From contig SDOX01000011.1 of the NCBI GenBank assembly GCA_004565275.1, positions 803,401-867,400 on the forward strand: a stretch of 64,000 bases of DNA, given 5' to 3'. A model generated the notes under the pieces. It saw only the letters and a list, made by a program, of their open reading frames with translations. It was not told the origin of the DNA and ran no database searches. The position numbers were made by a program, and so were the translations under genes. This DNA is from Nannochloropsis salina CCMP1776. Its lineage: Eukaryota > Sar > Eustigmatophyceae > Eustigmatales > Monodopsidaceae. Of the stretch, positions 20,803 through 31,456 are shown in pieces. Positions within the stretch are counted from its first letter, which is position 1; each line of letters begins with the position of its first letter.

Positions 20803-21324
20803 TCGTTGCCCCTTGAAACGCACAAGGGGTAGCCGACAGAAGATCGCTGCTGGTTCAACCGGAACACCCAGAAATGTCGAATTTGATTGTTAAAATAACT
20901 AATTTACTGTGAGTCGATAGACAGAGACAGCACATCTCTGCATCCGATTTTTATTATACTAGGATGTTACGCAACCATTTTTAGACAGGCGAAGGCTTGA
21001 GATCTTTAAAGATGTTGGGTGTAGGCGTGCTTGGGGTGGTGAGGAGGTTAAACCAGGAACCGTCACGGGAGCATGGTGGAAACACCCATGGAAGAAAGAA
21101 TGATGCGTAGATTAAATTTCAAGCGATACATATAGCTAGTTTAGACATCTAGTGGTAACGCGTGGCGTTTACCAGTTAATCGTCCTTCCAAACATGGCAC
21201 TAGAGGGTAGGGGAGGTTCTACTTTCTGTAGCCCTGTGGACAACTCTTGATCGAATCTTACAAACCGTTCAACACCCGCAAGGCATGCCGGTAGGGAAAC
21301 ATCAAGACCTTTCACAGGCTTAAT
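20803..21324. other. Intergenic; one tiny ORF
   Basis: AT-rich. A 32-codon ORF at 21012-21110 (MLGVGVLGVVRRLNQEPSRE..) has a protein-like composition but no other support. Confidence 0.3.
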
Positions 21325-23125
21325 ATGGGTTTAGGGCAGTTTCCTACTCATTCAGATAAAAAATGCCAACATCGCCGCAGCGCAATTGAGGCGGATCTTC
21401 CGGGATTAGAAGGGGACATTGATCTGCTTCTCCGCCTTATTGATGAATTTAGTCGGAATAGTGGTGGCAGTAAAGATCAATCATTTTGTCAAGCAGTTCG
21501 CGGTGCCCTTTTGGAGGGCGGTCCCGGTACAGGCAAGACGGCATTGGCCAAGTCATTGGCTAGACACGGAGGCCTCCCTGCGTACTATTGCTCGTGCCCC
21601 AGCTTATTCAACAGGGACAGAGGAGACGCAGAGAGAGGATTACAGGAAATTTTTCAGACTTGCATCCAAAAGGCGGCTTGTAGCGAGAAGGAATCCTGCC
21701 TCCTGGTTCTGGACGATTTGGATTGCATTGGAAAGGTAAGAGCGAATGGCGGTTTCATGCCTCGGTTAAGTCGTCACGTCTCATCTCGGCACCGTATTTT
21801 TATAAAAGGATCGCAAAGAGTCTCGTCATGTAAGTGATCTGGGGATCCTTGCAATGCTGTTGGAGTGCCTCGACCATCTCCGCTGCGCCCACGTTTTTGT
21901 TTTAGCAATCGCAGGTGACGCCTCGCTCATTGACGTCGGTCTCCTGCAACCAGGGCGTTTGGAAATTACTCTGAAATTATCAAGCCTTAAGCAAGAGCAG
22001 AGAAAAAAAAATTTGGCAAATTTATTGGGGAAGTTGAACACAAAAAGTCCTCGGGCGGTGGAGGAAAGCAGTATCCAGTATTCAGGGCGTTTACTCGACT
22101 CCCTAGCATGCCGGACCAGGGGCTTTAATGGTGCGGATCTTGCTTATTTGTGCTCAAGTGCCCTAGCCTCCGCATTGCGACGAAGTCAAAGCTCGGACCC
22201 TGTATGTATCGAGGAGGAAGATTGGGAAGCGGCAATGGAGGGGGCCCATCCCGTAGATATTCCCTGGCTGTTCGTGGAAGGCGCTCGGCTTTCTGACCTC
22301 GCTGGGATGGACGAAATCATTCAAACAGTCTCCGAGACTATCCTGCAGCCACTCTTACAGCCTGAAGCCCTGCGAGCCATGGGAGTGCCCCGAGCGTCTT
22401 TCGGTGTCCTATTGTACGGCCCGTCGGGCACCGGAAAGACCACCTTAGGCCTGGCCTTGGCGGCAGCTGCGCAATCTCATGCGAGTTTCCTTGCAGTAGA
22501 ATGTTCCGAGCTGGTGAACAAGGTTGTCGGTGAGTCGGAACGTGCGGTGGCGCGGCTCTTCCAAGTCGCGCGCCATAGGGCTCCCTGCATTCTCTTTCTG
22601 GACCACGTAGAGGCAATTGCGGGAAGGCGAGGGTTTGATACGTCTTCAGAGCAAACAATGGATCGCATGCTCAGTACATTACTGATGGAGATGGACGGGC
22701 TGACAGCCGGCGACTGCATGCATGACAGGACAGGAAGTGATATGGTCATCGTCGTAGCTGCGACCAATCTTTTGTCCATGCTCGACGAAGCTTTTTTGCG
22801 TCCAGGACGTCTGGACATCCTTATCGAGATGGCTTTACCCGACAAGAATGCGCGTGCTGCAATTTTTTTGCTCCATTTCTTACGCATGCCCCTGCGTTTT
22901 GATACCGCGGTGAGGGGCTTGAAATCCGAGAAAAATTCAACCTTCACACCTCTGCACGAATTTTCTGAAACCATGGCTGACTTGAGCGAGGGATTATCAG
23001 GTGCCGATATCCAAGGGTTGTGCCAGGAAGCAGCCTTATTGGCTTTACGCGAGGACTTGGACCGCTCGTATCTCCTTCCGAGACACGTGATGGAGGCCTT
23101 GGATGTAAAAAGACGCAATACATAG
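21325..23125 (+). CDS. Tandem AAA+ ATPase, AFG2/SPATA5- or PEX1-like (2 exons)
   Basis: Exons 21325-21735 and 21809-23125, phase 0, 575 residues. Two AAA modules: P-loop GGPGTGKT at 65-72 with Walker B VLDDLD, and P-loop GPSGTGKT at 341-348 with Walker B ILFLDH (D402, H403). Sensor and arginine-finger regions are visible in both (GLLQPGRLE in the first, VVAATNLLSM..FLRPGRLD in the second). Type II AAA proteins of this kind extract or remodel proteins: AFG2/SPATA5 in ribosome maturation, PEX1 in peroxisome import, CDC48 in general segregation. The VLDDLD box is also seen in PEX1 D1, so the subfamily is unsettled. Two oddities: there is almost no N-domain before the first module, and the second Walker B has His in place of the catalytic Glu, predicting weak hydrolysis in D2. 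Confidence 0.75.
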
Positions 23126-23426
23126 AAACTCTCTTAAATATTGTGGAAAAAAATATGCTAATCAAGAATTATTTTTATTTGGAATTGATTGAATGTTTGT
23201 GACAAGAGACGAAAGTGTAAGAAATCTCATGAATCGGAGCACACAAGTTACTGCCTGCAGTGATAAGTCACGATACCCGGATTTAAAAAGATGCAGAATG
23301 GGCTCTCACGTTGTGGGCGCATTCGACTCTCTCTGTCATCTCAGTCCACACGCAACTTTTATTGCAGAGTGATTTCGAATCGCACCAAGCCTTTCATGGC
23401 TTGCAAACACTGATCTGGAGATCATA
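23126..23426. other. Intergenic region after the AAA gene
   Basis: AT-rich 3' flank of the AAA gene. No supported feature. Confidence 0.3.
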
Positions 23427-23814
23427 ATGTCTATGTTGCTTGCCGTTGCCGATGAGAAGTCGGTCTTCACCAAAACCAGCTTGGCGAGCGAGACGTGGAG
23501 TTCTTGGCATGACAAGGTGGTTCGTGAAAAGCCCTTTGAGTGAGGAAGTCACCATGTCAGCTTACGTCGTATGTACTGTAGTGTTTGAAGATTTCAAAGT
23601 AACGGTCTACCGCGTTCATATCTAAAACAGGCAACGGAAAGCCGAGCCTAGCTTGTGGGCCCGCCGAGTGTGTGAGTGGCTGGACTACCTTGCACGGAAG
23701 CCGCCACGACGACGTGTAGCGTCACAATGGTATGTTTTCATCCCTTATGAGTTGTTGTGTCAAACGTGCTGCCGTGTCGATCCTCCACTGTTCCAAGTCA
23801 AGTATAGCGCCTGA
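23427..23814 (+). CDS. Candidate upstream ORF overlapping the delta-COP start (2 exons)
   Basis: ATG 23427; exons 23427-23539 and 23631-23814, with a GTGAGG donor and CTAAAACAG acceptor meeting in phase 2, giving 98 codons. The composition is protein-like (FTKTSLASETWSSWHDKVV, EPSLWARRVCEWLDYLARKP). The second exon runs through the delta-COP ATG at 23727 in another frame and, if not spliced there, ends at 23814 inside delta-COP intron 1. If spliced at the delta-COP donor, it would instead end about 60 nt into delta-COP exon 2. It is therefore either a small overlapping gene, an upstream ORF on the delta-COP mRNA, or chance. No family is recognised. Confidence 0.35.
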
Positions 23815-25510
23815 GCTTCTGCACGCTTTGAAATTCTTTCTCTTTCCTGTTCACCTCGTGTTCATCCAGGTCGTCCTATCAGGTGCCATCTGCACCAAAA
23901 ATGGGAAAGCCTTATTATCGAGACAATTTGTAGAGATGAGTCGCATCCGTATCGAGGGTCTTCTGGCTGCGTTTCCGAAGCTACTCGGCTCTGGGGAAGA
24001 GAAGCAGCACACGTTCATCGAAACTGACACGGTGCGATACGTGTATCAACCAATCGACAACCTTTTCCTCTTACTCATCACGAACAAGGCTTCCAATATC
24101 GTAGAAGATTTGGAGACCCTTCGGCTCCTCTCAAAGATCGTGCCAGACGTGGCGGGCGGCGTCACCGAAGAGCGTGTCAGTGACAAATGCTTTGAGCTCG
24201 TGTTCGCCTTCGACGAGGTCTTGACCACGGGCGGGTACCGAGAAAGCGTGACACTGCAGCAAATCAAAACCAACATGGAGATGGACTCCCATGAGGAGAA
24301 GCTGGCTCTCATGATCAAACAGAGTAAGATGGACTCCGCCAAGGACCAGGCCGCTCGACAGGCTAAAGCCATCAAAGAGCGACTGCGGGAGCTCGCGCGA
24401 GACCGGTTGGGAGCGACTCGATCGGGGCTGGGCGGGGCATACCAAGGCATTGGCGGGGGAGGGATGGACTATGTGGGCGGGAGTGGAGCTTTCGATGGCC
24501 AGGCTGGCATAGGACAGGACGCCTTCGGGGCCTCCACGCCCTCCGTGTACGCGCCTAGCACGGTGGACAGCTTTACTGTCAGCAAGACTGAGACGGTCAA
24601 GACGGTCTCCAAAGGCATGAAGCTTGGCGCCCCCAGCAAGGCCGCCAGCATGCTGGACTCGCTCGTGCAGGAGGACAACTTGAGCAACATCGCGGCGACA
24701 CGTGCGCCGCCTCTCAGTGCGGGAGCGGGTTTGGGCGAGGAGGCTGTATCCGCCCCTGTGATCCAGCATCAACCGATCCAGCTGGCTGTAGAGGAGAAAA
24801 TCGTCGCACACTTGACCCGCGATGGCGCGATTGACACTTTCGAGGTGAAGGGCTCTCTAACGCTGACGGCAACGACAGAGGCAGCCGCCCTATCCAAGGT
24901 AGCGCTGGCGGCAGGGGGTGCAAGACCGGTGCCTGCAGGGCTCAATTTCCAGACTCATCCCAAGGTGAATAAGCAGGAGTACGACTCCAACCGGGTGTTG
25001 GTGCTGAAAGACACAAGCAAAGGTTTCCCAGTGGGAAGGGCGGTCGGCGTGCTCCGGTGGAGTTACTCCTCCACGGACGATAGCGTGGTCCCCATTACCC
25101 TCAATTGTTGGCCCGAAGAGGAGGGGCAAGGGAAGATGAACATCAGCATTGAGTACCAGATGAATGGGCAGAGCCAAGAGCTGCACAACGTAAATGTCTC
25201 CATCCCTTTGGGAACGGCCGAGCCGCCCGAGGTAGCATCCATCGATGGTACATATCGGCATGATCCTCGCGAGCAACGCCTAATTTGGCACATGGATCTC
25301 GTGGATGCATCGAATTCTTCGGGGGCACTGGAATTTGTCGTGGCAGGCCGAGACGCGCAAGTCTTTTTCCCTATTATTGTGTCTTTCTCCTCACAAATCT
25401 TGTACGCCGACGTCAATGTAACGGCCGTGACTGGCTTGGAAGACGGTTCTGCGCCCATACCTTACAGCTTGACCAAACTTCTTTCTCCTGACTCGTACAT
25501 TGTTGGTTGA
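23727..25510 (+). CDS. ARCN1: Coatomer subunit delta (2 exons, first is only ATG)
   Basis: Delta-COP of the COPI coat, which drives retrograde Golgi-to-ER traffic. The coding sequence is ATG at 23727-23729, a 140-nt intron (GTATGT..CATCCAG), then 23870-25510: 547 residues, the usual family size. The spliced start M-VVLSGAICTKNGKALLSRQF matches the conserved delta-COP N-terminus, which is why the ATG at 23727 is chosen over in-frame codons within the intron. The longin-like domain (RIRIEGLLAAFPKLL .. VRYVYQPIDNLFLLLITNK .. LETLRLLSKIVP) is followed by a charged helix, a Gly/Ala-rich linker, and a C-terminal mu-homology domain (IVAHLTRDGAIDTFEVKGSL .. YRHDPREQRLIWHMDLVDA). The first coding exon is thus exactly one codon. 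Confidence 0.9.
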
Positions 25511-26117
25511 GCCACGATGATTCGAAAGGGATTTACGTGAACGTGATGCGTCGCATGAGGCTGTAGAGATGAGGCGAGAGATCTGTTAGTAAGAGGAAGG
25601 GGTCACGTGAATAATACTGTCGGGGAGGAGTAGATGAAGATATGCGAACGCGGAGATTTTCTGAAGAAGGCGTAAAACATAGAAAAGAAATGTGCTGCTT
25701 ACAGAGCTGCGTCATTTCAGTGATCAGTCCGTCCGGCGACAGTGAATTTGAAAGTAATGATCGAGAACAACACTTTCGGTGTCTGCGGCTGGAGTTAGTT
25801 TCACATATTACTTGTTCACAATCTACTCCCTAACCCTTCCTCAGCAATTGACACGGGTTCATTACTTCCAAAAAAATCTTGCTAAAGAAAACCTGGGTGT
25901 GATGCGAAATGAAGACCTAATGCAGGAAAGCGAAGCATTTGTTCTCCCCACACAAGGGCGTCAACACTTTCGCAAATCAATGTCGTCCATTACTAAACTA
26001 GCAAACTAGCAGGGATCTCGCTGCTTTCCATATTCCAGCCGGCGATATGTATAGCACAAAGGCACGGTCATCGATGGAAAAAAAGCATTGGAGGAAGTGG
26101 AGCGATGGGCGCGCTCT
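25511..26117. other. Gap with a candidate terminal exon
   Basis: A strong acceptor (CCCTTCCTCAG) at 25844 opens 55 codons to a TAG at 26009 on the plus strand (QLTRVHYFQKNLAKEN, EDLMQESEAFVLPTQG..). An ATG at 25642 begins another short open stretch upstream. The two could be exons of one small gene, but no junction with matching phase was found. Confidence 0.25.
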
Positions 26118-26984
26118 TTAGTTGCCAAGCTTGGAGAGAAGGGTGGTGATGGGGTCCTCGCCGTTGGTGAGGAGGGCGCCCACAGTGGCTCCGGTCCAAG
26201 CAACCATGGCCAGGCGGCCGTTGTTGATCTCCTTGTTCTGGTAAGCGAGCGCCTCCTCCTCGGTCTTGTCCTCGAGCTTGGCGAAGGCAGAGGTGTCGGG
26301 CTGCACATCTCCGGGGATCTTGTCCTCCTTCTGGGGGGCCAGGACCTCGAGGGCGGAGCAGAAGAGGAGCACCTGCGCCCATCCCTGTGCGGCCCAAGCG
26401 CCGGAGGTGATCGCGTTGATGCCCGCGGGCATGGAGGCGGGGATGCCGTCACCGGCAGCCACAAGGCCGGGGAGCTTCACGCCGAGGCCGGTCACCAGGG
26501 TGTGGAGCATGGCAAGCATGGCCACTGCCGGACAGATATGATGTGACATGGGTGAGGTGAAGTCAGTTCATGCTTGGATCCAAACTTCTACTTCGGGTAT
26601 CGTCTCGAGATCTGCGGTGACAATTCCTCGCTATCACGTCACTCCCAACCATGCACCTAACCATCTCTTACCTCGGCCGTGCTTGATCTCGATGGCGCGG
26701 TATCGGTTGAATTTCTCGACATCACCATCGGAGGAGAAGCCAAGCGGGTCCTGTGAGATTTACGGAGGAGAGGGTGGGTGGACTGGCTTGAGCGTCACAT
26801 GCACATTACGGAACCTAACGTGTTTCATGAGACTCACCCAGTAGCCCAGGGGGGCGGTCACGCCGGCCTCGTCCTCGAAGGACATGCGGGCAACACCGCG
26901 GGTGCGGCTGAACTTGGGGGCGGGGGCCACAAAGGCGGAGGCGCCCATGAGGGAGGAGACGGTGAGCAGAGCGGCGGTCTTCAT
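26118..26984 (-). CDS. VCP-type light-harvesting protein, copy A (3 exons)
   Basis: Exons 26984-26838, 26750-26672 and 26524-26118; 210 residues. Product: plastid antenna protein of the violaxanthin-chlorophyll a binding type. The N-terminus is a bipartite signal with the ASAFVAPAP cleavage motif of secondary plastids. Helix 1 carries the LHC signature EKFNRYRAIEIKHGRVAMLA and helix 3 carries EINNGRLAMVAWTG; the paired Glu-x4-Arg/His-x-Arg residues bind chlorophyll and lock the helices. It is read away from copy B and is almost identical to it, introns included: I noticed one intron 2 substitution and one synonymous exon 3 change. Its downstream flank is unrelated to those of copies B and C. 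High GC3 suggests strong expression. Family call firm; exact paralogue name not assigned. Confidence 0.93.
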
Positions 26985-27012
26985 CTTACGAGTAGAGTTT
27001 AAAGTGGGTTGG
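26118..27012. repeat. Inverted repeat arm pairing with 28098-28992
   Basis: About 895 bp that is the near-perfect reverse complement of 28098-28992, covering all VCP exons, both introns and about 28 nt of 5' UTR. Similarity stops at the stop codon on one side and near CAGCCAACCCA on the other. Confidence 0.9.
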
Positions 27013-28125
27013 CTGCGAAATAAAAAGAGAGAGATACATTGAGTGCACCTTATCAGTAAACTATAGCGCATAATTTGGTAGCACAAAGGAGTTGGCGAGT
27101 GGTTGCTGAAAGCCACGAAGTAGTGTACAAACCTTCACCGTGGAGAAAAATCCAGATGAAGGAGGGCAAGAGCAACAGAGGGGGAAAGGGGGGAGGGGTG
27201 ACGTAAGCACACACACAGCTTTGCACTGTTCCGATACAATCGTGAGCTCTGATATGTCAACGCATGCAAGATAGCTTGTACACCGACGCAAAAGTGTGTA
27301 AGGAATGACATTTTGGAGAGAGTGAAAGATTTCCAAGGTATGGTTGAACTATCCATCTGACCGTCGTTTTTTGATAAACGTCTACAATCGGATGTAAGCT
27401 CAAACAGATCGGCTCCTCAAAGCCAGGGTCCGTGTTCAAGATCACCGTTTTTCTCCGGCGGCTGTGCGGCGTGTGTCCGCGATCCTGCACGGAGAAGATC
27501 CCCAAGATACCGTCCTCAAGGACAAGCCGGGAGGTGACTCCCACACTCTCTCACCCGTCACGGGAGCTCCTGAGCCAACACGATGGAGCTCACCTCGTCG
27601 ACGCATTCTGACATAGATATCCTTAGCTTGAGAGGATGTCCAGAGAATTATCAAGAAGAGCTCGATCAGTTGCCATTTCTTGAAGTCACGTTGCCTTGAG
27701 GGAGATCATGGCAAACGAGCAGGAGGCCACCTTTCGGCGGCTCGCCCGGGCAGGTGCCTCGACGTGTGCCCATCGTGCTTTCTTGTCGTCGTGTCCAAGG
27801 TCAGCATGCCCTTCTCGTGTGTGTGTTGTCTGTATACATTTTTGCTGTACCGTGCGGGTTCTTCTACGTTTTCATGTGCAAATGTCACGGACGTGTTCTA
27901 TTGTGCGCCATTACGACTCCCACCGCACCTGTCTATTTATCTGCCGTCTTGGAACAGTGTAGAAATCTGTGCAGATCCCCTCCGTCTGAAGGGACCCTGG
28001 AGGATCTTAGACCTTTTCTAATCATCTCCACTCAATACATCCTACGCGCATTGAATTGACCTTCCCGTCGTTTGCGTTTTGACTCCACTATCGACAGCCA
28101 ACCCATTTTAAACTCTACTCGTAAG
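26985..28125. promoter_or_regulatory. Bidirectional VCP promoter region
   Basis: A 1.1-kb interval between the divergent start codons of VCP copies A and B. Divergent VCP pairs with a bidirectional promoter are known from Nannochloropsis. The right two thirds (from about 27405) are duplicated upstream of copy C. A 60-70-codon open frame (DRFLKARVRVQDHRFSPAAV-like start, to a TAG near 27615) is preserved in both duplicates and may be a fragment of an older gene. No TATA or light-response element could be assigned. Confidence 0.6.
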
Positions 28126-28992
28126 ATGAAGACCGCCGCTCTGCTCACCGTCTCCTCCCTCATGGGCGCCTCCGCCTTTGTGGCCCCCGCCCCCAAGTTC
28201 AGCCGCACCCGCGGTGTTGCCCGCATGTCCTTCGAGGACGAGGCCGGCGTGACCGCCCCCCTGGGCTACTGGGTGAGTCTCATGAAACACGTTAGGTTCC
28301 GTAATGTGCATGTGACGCTCAAGCCAGTCCACCCACCCTCTCCTCCGTAAATCTCACAGGACCCGCTTGGCTTCTCCTCCGATGGTGATGTCGAGAAATT
28401 CAACCGATACCGCGCCATCGAGATCAAGCACGGCCGAGGTAAGAGATGGTTAGGTGCATGGTTGAGAGTGACGTGATAGCGAGGAATTGTCACCGCAGAT
28501 CTCGAGACGATACCCGAAGTAGAAGTTTGGATCCAAGCATGAACTGACTTCACCTCACCCATGTCACATCATATCTGTCCGGCAGTGGCCATGCTTGCCA
28601 TGCTCCACACCCTGGTGACCGGCCTCGGCGTGAAGCTCCCCGGCCTTGTGGCTGCCGGTGACGGCATCCCCGCCTCCATGCCCGCGGGCATCAACGCGAT
28701 CACCTCCGGCGCTTGGGCCGCACAGGGATGGGCGCAGGTGCTCCTCTTCTGCTCCGCCCTCGAGGTCCTGGCCCCCCAGAAGGAGGACAAGATCCCCGGA
28801 GATGTGCAGCCCGACACCTCTGCCTTCGCCAAGCTCGAGGACAAGACCGAGGAGGAGGCGCTCGCCTACCAGAACAAGGAGATCAACAACGGCCGCCTGG
28901 CCATGGTTGCTTGGACCGGAGCCACTGTGGGCGCCCTCCTCACCAACGGCGAGGACCCCATCACCACCCTTCTCTCCAAGCTTGGCAACTAA
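28126..28992 (+). CDS. VCP-type light-harvesting protein, copy B (3 exons)
   Basis: Exons 28126-28272, 28360-28438 and 28586-28992; 210 residues, same protein as copy A as far as can be read. The plastid-targeting ASAF motif, LHC helix 1 (EIKHGRVAML) and helix 3 (EINNGRLAMV) are intact, and all splice sites are canonical. It is transcribed away from copy A and is followed in tandem by the damaged copy C, with which it shares upstream and downstream flanks. Identity with copy A extends through introns, which points to recent duplication or ongoing gene conversion. It is most likely one of the main antenna genes of the organism. Confidence 0.93.
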
Positions 28993-30066
28993 ACACTTGT
29001 GTCTTTGATATCGAACCAGCTTGCGTCCATCATGGCGAGAAATAGTGATAGGAACAGTTAACGTCGATCGATGAAACAGTAGTGTGTATCAAGAATCGTT
29101 TCTATGTTGAATAACCTGATGGTTCTTGACGACTAGTATGAACAAAGAAGAAAGTATTCCTGATGATTTTGCGATTAGCTGTTTTTTTTATTGCTCGTCG
29201 ACTTGTTTTTTGTTATATATGAACCTGTTTTTCAGATTTCGAGATGTGCTCCAGTAATGCTCCTTGCATGCTAAGTCTATGGTTGAACTATCCATCTGAC
29301 TTGTCGCTGTAAAAAAAGCTTTCACTATGGGGTGTATGAACTCATTTGATCGGTTCCTCAAAGCCAGGGTCCGTGTTCAAGATCACCGTTTTTCTCCGGC
29401 GGCTGTGCGGCGTGTGTCTGCGATCCTGAACGGAGAAGATCCCCAAGATACCGTCCTCAAGGACAAGCCGGGAGGTGACTCCCACACTCTCTCACCCGTC
29501 ACGGGAGCTCCTGAGCCAACACGATGGAGCTCACCTCGTCGACGCATTCTGACATAGATATCCTTAGCTTGAGAGGATGTCCAGAGAATTATCAAGAAGA
29601 GCTCGATCAGTTGCCATTTCTTGAAGTCACGTTGCCTTGAGGGAGATCATGGCAAACGAGCAGAAGGCCACCTTTCGGCGGCTCGCCCGGGCAGGTGCCT
29701 CGACGTGTGCCCATCGTGCTTTCTTGTCGTCGTGTCCAAGGTTAGCATGTCCTTCTCGTGTGTGTGTTGTCTGTATACATTTTTGCTGTACCGTGCGGGT
29801 TCTTCTACGTTTTCATGTGCAAATGTCACGGACGTGTTCTATTGTGCGCCATTACGACTCCCACCGCACCTGTCTATTTATCTGCCGTCTTGGAACAGTG
29901 TAGAAATCTGTGCAGATCCCCTCCGTCTGAAGGGACCCTGGAGGATCTTAGACCTTTTCTAATCATCTCCACTCAATACATCCTACGCGCATTGAATTGA
30001 CCTTCCCGTCGTTTGCGTTTTGACTCCACTATCGACAGCCAACCCATTTTAAACTCTACTCGTAAG

Positions 30067-30932
30067 ATGAAGACCGCCGCTCTGCTCACCGTCTCCTCCC
30101 TCATGGGCGCCTCCGCCTTTGTGCCCCCGCCCCAAGTTCAGCCGCACCCGCGGTGTTGCCCGCATGTCCTTCGAGGACGAGGCCGGCGTGACCGCCCCCC
30201 TGGGCTACTGGGTGAGTCTCATGAAACACGTTAGGTTCCGTAATGTGCATGTGACGCTCAAGCCAGTCCACCCACCCTCTCCTCCGTAAATCTCACAGGA
30301 CCCGCTTGGCTTCTCCTCCGATGGTGATGTCGAGAAATTCAACCGATACCGCGCCATCGAGATCAAGCACGGCCGAGGTAAGAGATGGTTAGGTGCATGG
30401 TTGAGAGTGACGTGATAGCGAGGAATTGTCACCGCAGATCTCGAGACGATACCCGAAGTAGAAGTTTGGATCCAAGCATGAACTGACTTCACCTCACCCA
30501 TGTCACATCATATCTGTCCGGCAGTGGCCATGCTTGCCATACTCCACACCCTGGTGACCGGCCTCGGCGTGAAGCTCCCCGGCCTTGTGGCTGCCGGTGA
30601 CGGCATCCCCGCCTCCATGCCCGCGGGCATCAACGCGATCACCTCCGGCGCTTGGGCCGCACAGGGATGGGCGCAGGTGCTCCTCTTCTGCTCCGCCCTC
30701 GAGGTCCTGGCCCCCCCAGAAGGAGGACAAGATCCCCGGAGATGTGCAGCCCGACACCTCTGCCTTCGCCAAGCTCGAGGACAAGACCGAGGAGGAGGCG
30801 CTCGCCTACCAGAACAAGGAGATCAACAACGGCCGCCTGGCCATGGTTGCTTGGACCGGAGCCACTGTGGGCGCCCTCCTCACCAACGGCGAGGACCCCA
30901 TCACCACCCTTCTCTCCAAGCTTGGCAACTAA
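30067..30932 (+). pseudogene. VCP copy C with frameshifts in exons 1 and 3
   Basis: Same three-exon layout as copy B, but 2 nt are missing in exon 1 just after the ASAFV codons (about 30122-30134), and one C is added in a C run in exon 3 (30711-30717). The net shift is minus one, so neither exon 3 nor the stop is read correctly; translation from the ATG ends after about 55 codons. There is also a Met-to-Ile change in helix 1. Splice sites and 3' flank are intact. Either a young pseudogene or the result of poor consensus in a collapsed near-identical repeat; the lesions lie at C runs, which makes the second option real. Confidence 0.75.
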
Positions 30933-31112
30933 ACACTTGTGTCTTTGATATCGAACCAGCTTGCGTCCATCATGGCGAGAAATAGTGATAGGAACAGTTA
31001 ACGTCGATCGATGAAACAGTAGTGTGTATCAAGAATCGTTTCTATGTTGAATAACCTGATGGTTCTTGACGACTAGTATGAACAAAGAAGAAAGTATTCC
31101 TGATGATTTTGT

Positions 31113-31456
31113 GAGTGGCTGCTTTCATTGACTATTTTGTAGTTTTCTTTATTAACAATGTTTTTCTCCCGGAGTGAAAAGTTTTTCTCGACTACGATTG
31201 ATTGCACGCCCTACGTCCTTCCACTTGTAGATTGAGCGCCCACTCTTATCTTGGTCCGACCTCTGCAAGGCGCCCGGGTGGACTCTCGGACTTTCAACAC
31301 CTCGGAAATAGCGGCGGCGACCGGCCTTCTGATCCCCCGTCAAAGTCACGCGCTTTTGCAAGTATAAAGCATATTATTTGTGCTAGAGAAATTTCCACAT
31401 TCTTTTCACATCTCGTTTAATCTCGTGTTGAGCTACAGATAAGCATCCGCAGGCAT
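31113..31456. other. Intergenic region
   Basis: Between the VCP duplication and the next plus-strand gene. No supported feature. Confidence 0.35.

Larger units (their letters stand above)
27405..31112 (+). repeat. Tandem duplication of the VCP unit (about 1.75 kb each)
   Basis: Unit 1 is about 27405-29172 and unit 2 about 29347-31112, offset about 1.94 kb, same orientation. Each holds promoter-side sequence, the VCP gene and a shared 3' flank ending ..TTCCTGATGATTTTG. A short TATGGTTGAACTATCCATCTGAC match also precedes each unit, separated by a diverged 50-nt stretch. Confidence 0.9.

Noticed and set aside
26006-26549. Several long overlapping ORFs on both strands in VCP exon 3, repeated in copies B and C
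   Set aside because: They are shadows caused by the very high GC3 of the VCP exon; only the frame with LHC helices is real.
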